NCBI GenBank assembly: GCA_012719415.1
Contig: JAAYAK010000328.1
Location: 1 to 41,495, forward strand
DNA length: 41,495 bases
Source: Syntrophorhabdus sp.
GTDB lineage: Bacteria; Desulfobacterota; Syntrophorhabdia; Syntrophorhabdales; Syntrophorhabdaceae
Direction: 5' to 3'
Shown here: piece by piece, positions 39,312 to 41,495 of the stretch
How positions within the stretch are numbered: the stretch's first letter is position 1
Layout of the letters: each line of letters opens with the position of its first letter
The notes under the pieces: model-generated
The model's database searches: none
Told to the model about the DNA's origin: nothing
The model's input: the letters and a program-made list of their open reading frames with translations, nothing else
Position numbers and translations under genes: made by a program

Positions 39312-41390
39312 ATGAACAATCGGGTCAGAAACGTAGGGATCATGGCGCACATCGACGCGGGCAAGACGACCGCGACGGAGCGGATCCTTTTCTATACCGG
39401 CGTCAACAACAGGATAGGGGAAGTTGACGACGGGGCGGCAACGATGGACTGGATGGAAGAAGAGAAGGAACGGGGCATCACCATCACCGCCGCCGCGACC
39501 ACCTGCTTCTGGCGCGACCATCGCATCAATATTATAGACACTCCGGGACATATCGATTTCACCATCGAGGTCGGCAGGTCGCTGCGCGTCCTTGACGGGG
39601 CGGTTGCTCTCTTTTCGGGTGTCGAGGGCGTCGAGCCGCAGTCGGAGACCGTCTGGAGACAGGCGGACCGATACGGTGTTCCCCGTATCGGCTTCATCAA
39701 CAAGATGGACAGGCCCGGCGCGGACTTCGACAAGTGCACCGGCATGATGCGCGACATCCTCCGGGCAAACCCGCTCGCGCTCCAGGTACCTCTCAAGAAC
39801 GGCGACGAGTTCATAGGTGTCATCGACATCATCACCGAGAAGATGATGAGGTACGACAGGGACCGTCTGGGTCTCGACTGTGCCGATGAAGAGGTTCCGG
39901 AGGAATACAGGGACAAGGTCCATTCCCTGAGGGAGGCGATGTTCGAAAGCCTTGCCGAGATCGACGACCACATAATGACACGCTACCTCGAAGGCGGCGA
40001 CATAGACGTCGATACGGTCAAGAGCGCCATCAGAAAGGGGACGCTCGAAGGGAGGATACTCCCTGTCCTGTGTGGCAGCGCTTTCAAGAACAAAGGCATT
40101 CAGCCGCTCCTCGACGCCATCGTCGATTACCTCCCCTCCCCGGATGATGTGTCGCCCTATCAGTGCTGGACGGGGGAAGGACAGGAACTGAGCCTCAAGG
40201 GAACCGCCGACGAGCCCATGAGCGCGCTCGTCTTCAAGATAATGACCGATCCTTTCGTAGGCCACTTGAGTTATATCCGGGTCTATTCCGGCGAGATCAA
40301 GGCGGGCGATACCATTACTAATACCTCCCGGGACAGATCGGAGCGCGTGGGGAGGATCCTGAGGCTCCACGCGAACAAGCGCGAAGAGGTGAAGAGGGTC
40401 AGCGCCGGCGATATCTGCGCCGTCGTGGGGCTCAAGAACGCGGTGACCGGCGATACGCTGGTATCCATTGGACACGACGTCGTCTTCGAGACCATCGAGA
40501 TCCCGTCACCCGTGCTGTCCTGCGCGATCGCGCCGAAGAAGAAAGACGACCTGAAGAAAATGTGGCTCGTGTTCAACAAGTACACCGTTGAAGACCCGTC
40601 GTTGACAGTGAGGCTCGATGGCGAGACAGGCGAGGTGATCCTGTCGGGGATGGGCGAGCTCCATCTCGAGATCATCATGGACAGGGCCAGGAGGGAGCAC
40701 AATCTTGAGATGGTGACGTCACCGCCCCAGGTCGCCTATCGTGAGACCATCACGAGGCCTGCCTCGGCGGTGGGGAAATATATCAAGCAGTCCGGCGGCC
40801 GCGGCCAGTATGGTCACGTCGTCATCAACATCGCGCCCCACGACGGCTCGGAGCTCGTCTTCGAGAACAAGATCATCGGCGGCGCCATCCCGAGGGAGTA
40901 TATAGGCAGCGTCGAAACGGGCATCAGGGAAGCGCTGGAAAAGGGCGTCTATCTGGGCTATCCTGTCATCAACGTCAAGGTGGAATTGACAGACGGGTCC
41001 TTCCACGACGTCGACTCTTCCGAGCTGGCATTCAAGCTCGCCGGGTCCATCGCGGTGAAGGAAGCGGTATCGAAGGCAAACCCGGTCATCCTTGAACCCA
41101 TTATGAAGGTCGACATCCATTGTCCGCCTGAGTCGATGGGTGCCGTGATCGGGGACGCGACGTCGCGCAGGGGCAGGGTCCTCGAGGTGGACGAACGCAG
41201 CGGTTTCAAACACGTCCTGGCCCACATTCCTCTCGACGAGATGTTCGGATACACGACGCAGCTCCGGTCGCTGACTCAGGGACGCGGCTATTCCAGCATG
41301 GAGTTCTTTCACTACCATCCCGTACCATCCAACATATTACAGAATCTAAAAAGAAAAGATAAATTCGCCACGGAGGTCCTCTATGGGTAA
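39312..41390 (+). CDS. fusA: Elongation factor G
   Basis: A 692-residue translocation GTPase. [18 protein letters not shown] is G1; [15 protein letters not shown] spans switch [13 protein letters not shown] is G3; [10 protein letters not shown] is G4. Domains II to V follow, with [20 protein letters not shown] in domain IV and the C-terminal [14 protein letters not shown]. The sequence is of ordinary EF-G type and lies in the canonical str operon. Its stop overlaps the start of tuf by eight bases, an unusually tight junction. Confidence 0.97.
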   Translation: MNNRVRNVGIMAHIDAGKTTATERILFYTGVNNRIGEVDDGAATMDWMEEEKERGITITAAATTCFWRDHRINIIDTPGHIDFTIEVGRSLRVLDGAVALFSGVEGVEPQSETVWRQADRYGVPRIGFINKMDRPGADFDKCTGMMRDILRANPLALQVPLKNGDEFIGVIDIITEKMMRYDRDRLGLDCADEEVPEEYRDKVHSLREAMFESLAEIDDHIMTRYLEGGDIDVDTVKSAIRKGTLEGRILPVLCGSAFKNKGIQPLLDAIVDYLPSPDDVSPYQCWTGEGQELSLKGTADEPMSALVFKIMTDPFVGHLSYIRVYSGEIKAGDTITNTSRDRSERVGRILRLHANKREEVKRVSAGDICAVVGLKNAVTGDTLVSIGHDVVFETIEIPSPVLSCAIAPKKKDDLKKMWLVFNKYTVEDPSLTVRLDGETGEVILSGMGELHLEIIMDRARREHNLEMVTSPPQVAYRETITRPASAVGKYIKQSGGRGQYGHVVINIAPHDGSELVFENKIIGGAIPREYIGSVETGIREALEKGVYLGYPVINVKVELTDGSFHDVDSSELAFKLAGSIAVKEAVSKANPVILEPIMKVDIHCPPESMGAVIGDATSRRGRVLEVDERSGFKHVLAHIPLDEMFGYTTQLRSLTQGRGYSSMEFFHYHPVPSNILQNLKRKDKFATEVLYG

Positions 41391-41495
41391 GAAAAAGTTT
41401 GAACGGACGAAACCACATGTGAACATAGGAACCATCGGACATATAGATCACGGGAAGACCACCCTCACGAGCGCCATCACGAGGTGTCTTTCCAA
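41383..41495 (+). CDS. tuf: Elongation factor Tu, 5' part (cut by window end)
   Basis: Only the first 37 codons are in the window. [20 protein letters not shown] is followed by [13 protein letters not shown], the EF-Tu P-loop. ATG 41383 lies inside the end of fusA, six bases after CGGAGG. The second residue is Gly in place of the more common Ala. Confidence 0.96.
   Translation, partial: MGKKKFERTKPHVNIGTIGHIDHGKTTLTSAITRCLS

Noticed and set aside
39234-40475. A 413-codon open frame on the minus strand
   Set aside because: It is antisense to fusA and has no motifs.

Overview
This is a gene-dense, high-GC (roughly 60% by eye) bacterial chromosome segment of about 41.5 kb. The meso-DAP type MurE, the dcw (division and cell wall) gene order, the acs/OFA-transporter pair and the many GTCATTCCGG-type palindromes suggest a Gram-negative anaerobe of the Desulfobacterota (old Deltaproteobacteria), possibly near Syntrophorhabdus. 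That placement is an impression from memory, not a search result.

Layout. 1-80: tRNA-Ala(GGC), minus. 215-3452, plus: SagB-like nitroreductase, SixA phosphatase, RmuC, a secreted protein and a small helical protein. 3439-6805, minus: SAM hydroxide adenosyltransferase, MtnA and GatB. 6957-7817, plus: MtgA transglycosylase. 7818-8336: a spacer with two diverged inverted copies of a structured repeat. 8337-10645, minus: SSB and a radical SAM protein whose 3' end is duplicated in inverted orientation at 10734-10811. 10946-26731, minus: a compact dcw operon in the order mraZ-rsmH-ftsL-[ftsI position]-murE-murF-mraY-murD-[ftsW position]-murG-murC-murB-ddl-ftsQ-ftsA-ftsZ, with a good sigma70 promoter and candidate MraZ boxes ahead of mraZ. 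26954-27418, plus: GreA. 27553-30462, minus: a PilB/GspE ATPase and a LysM L,D-transpeptidase. 30587-32753, plus: a TraB/TIKI-like protein, a HAD phosphatase and Lgt. 32841-33425, minus: beta-carbonic anhydrase. 33662-36702, plus: acetyl-CoA synthetase and a methyltransferase. 36791-38026, minus: OFA-family transporter. 38443-end, plus: str operon rpsL-rpsG-fusA-tuf (tuf is cut by the window edge).

The main observation is inside the dcw operon. The two positions that normally encode the septal peptidoglycan synthase pair, FtsI (transpeptidase) and FtsW (SEDS glycosyltransferase), hold intact but drastically reduced proteins. The ftsI slot encodes 282 residues: a TM anchor, a shrunken transpeptidase-like region without SxxK or SxN residues, and a PASTA domain. 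The ftsW slot encodes a 262-residue polytopic protein with only vestigial similarity to SEDS proteins. Both reading frames are open and tightly coupled to both neighbours by 4-nt overlaps, so they look maintained rather than decaying. FtsZ in the same operon has Val where the T7-loop NxDxxD motif normally has Asn. MtgA and an L,D-transpeptidase are encoded nearby and could in principle supply polymerase and cross-linking activity, but that link is speculative.

A second theme is intergenic architecture. Many spacers contain degenerate tandem arrays with 7-, 8- or 9-nt units, and convergent gene pairs often have inverted repeats that begin at or near the stop codons. The mtgA-ssb spacer holds two copies of a double-hairpin element with compensatory base changes, which argues that the fold itself is conserved.
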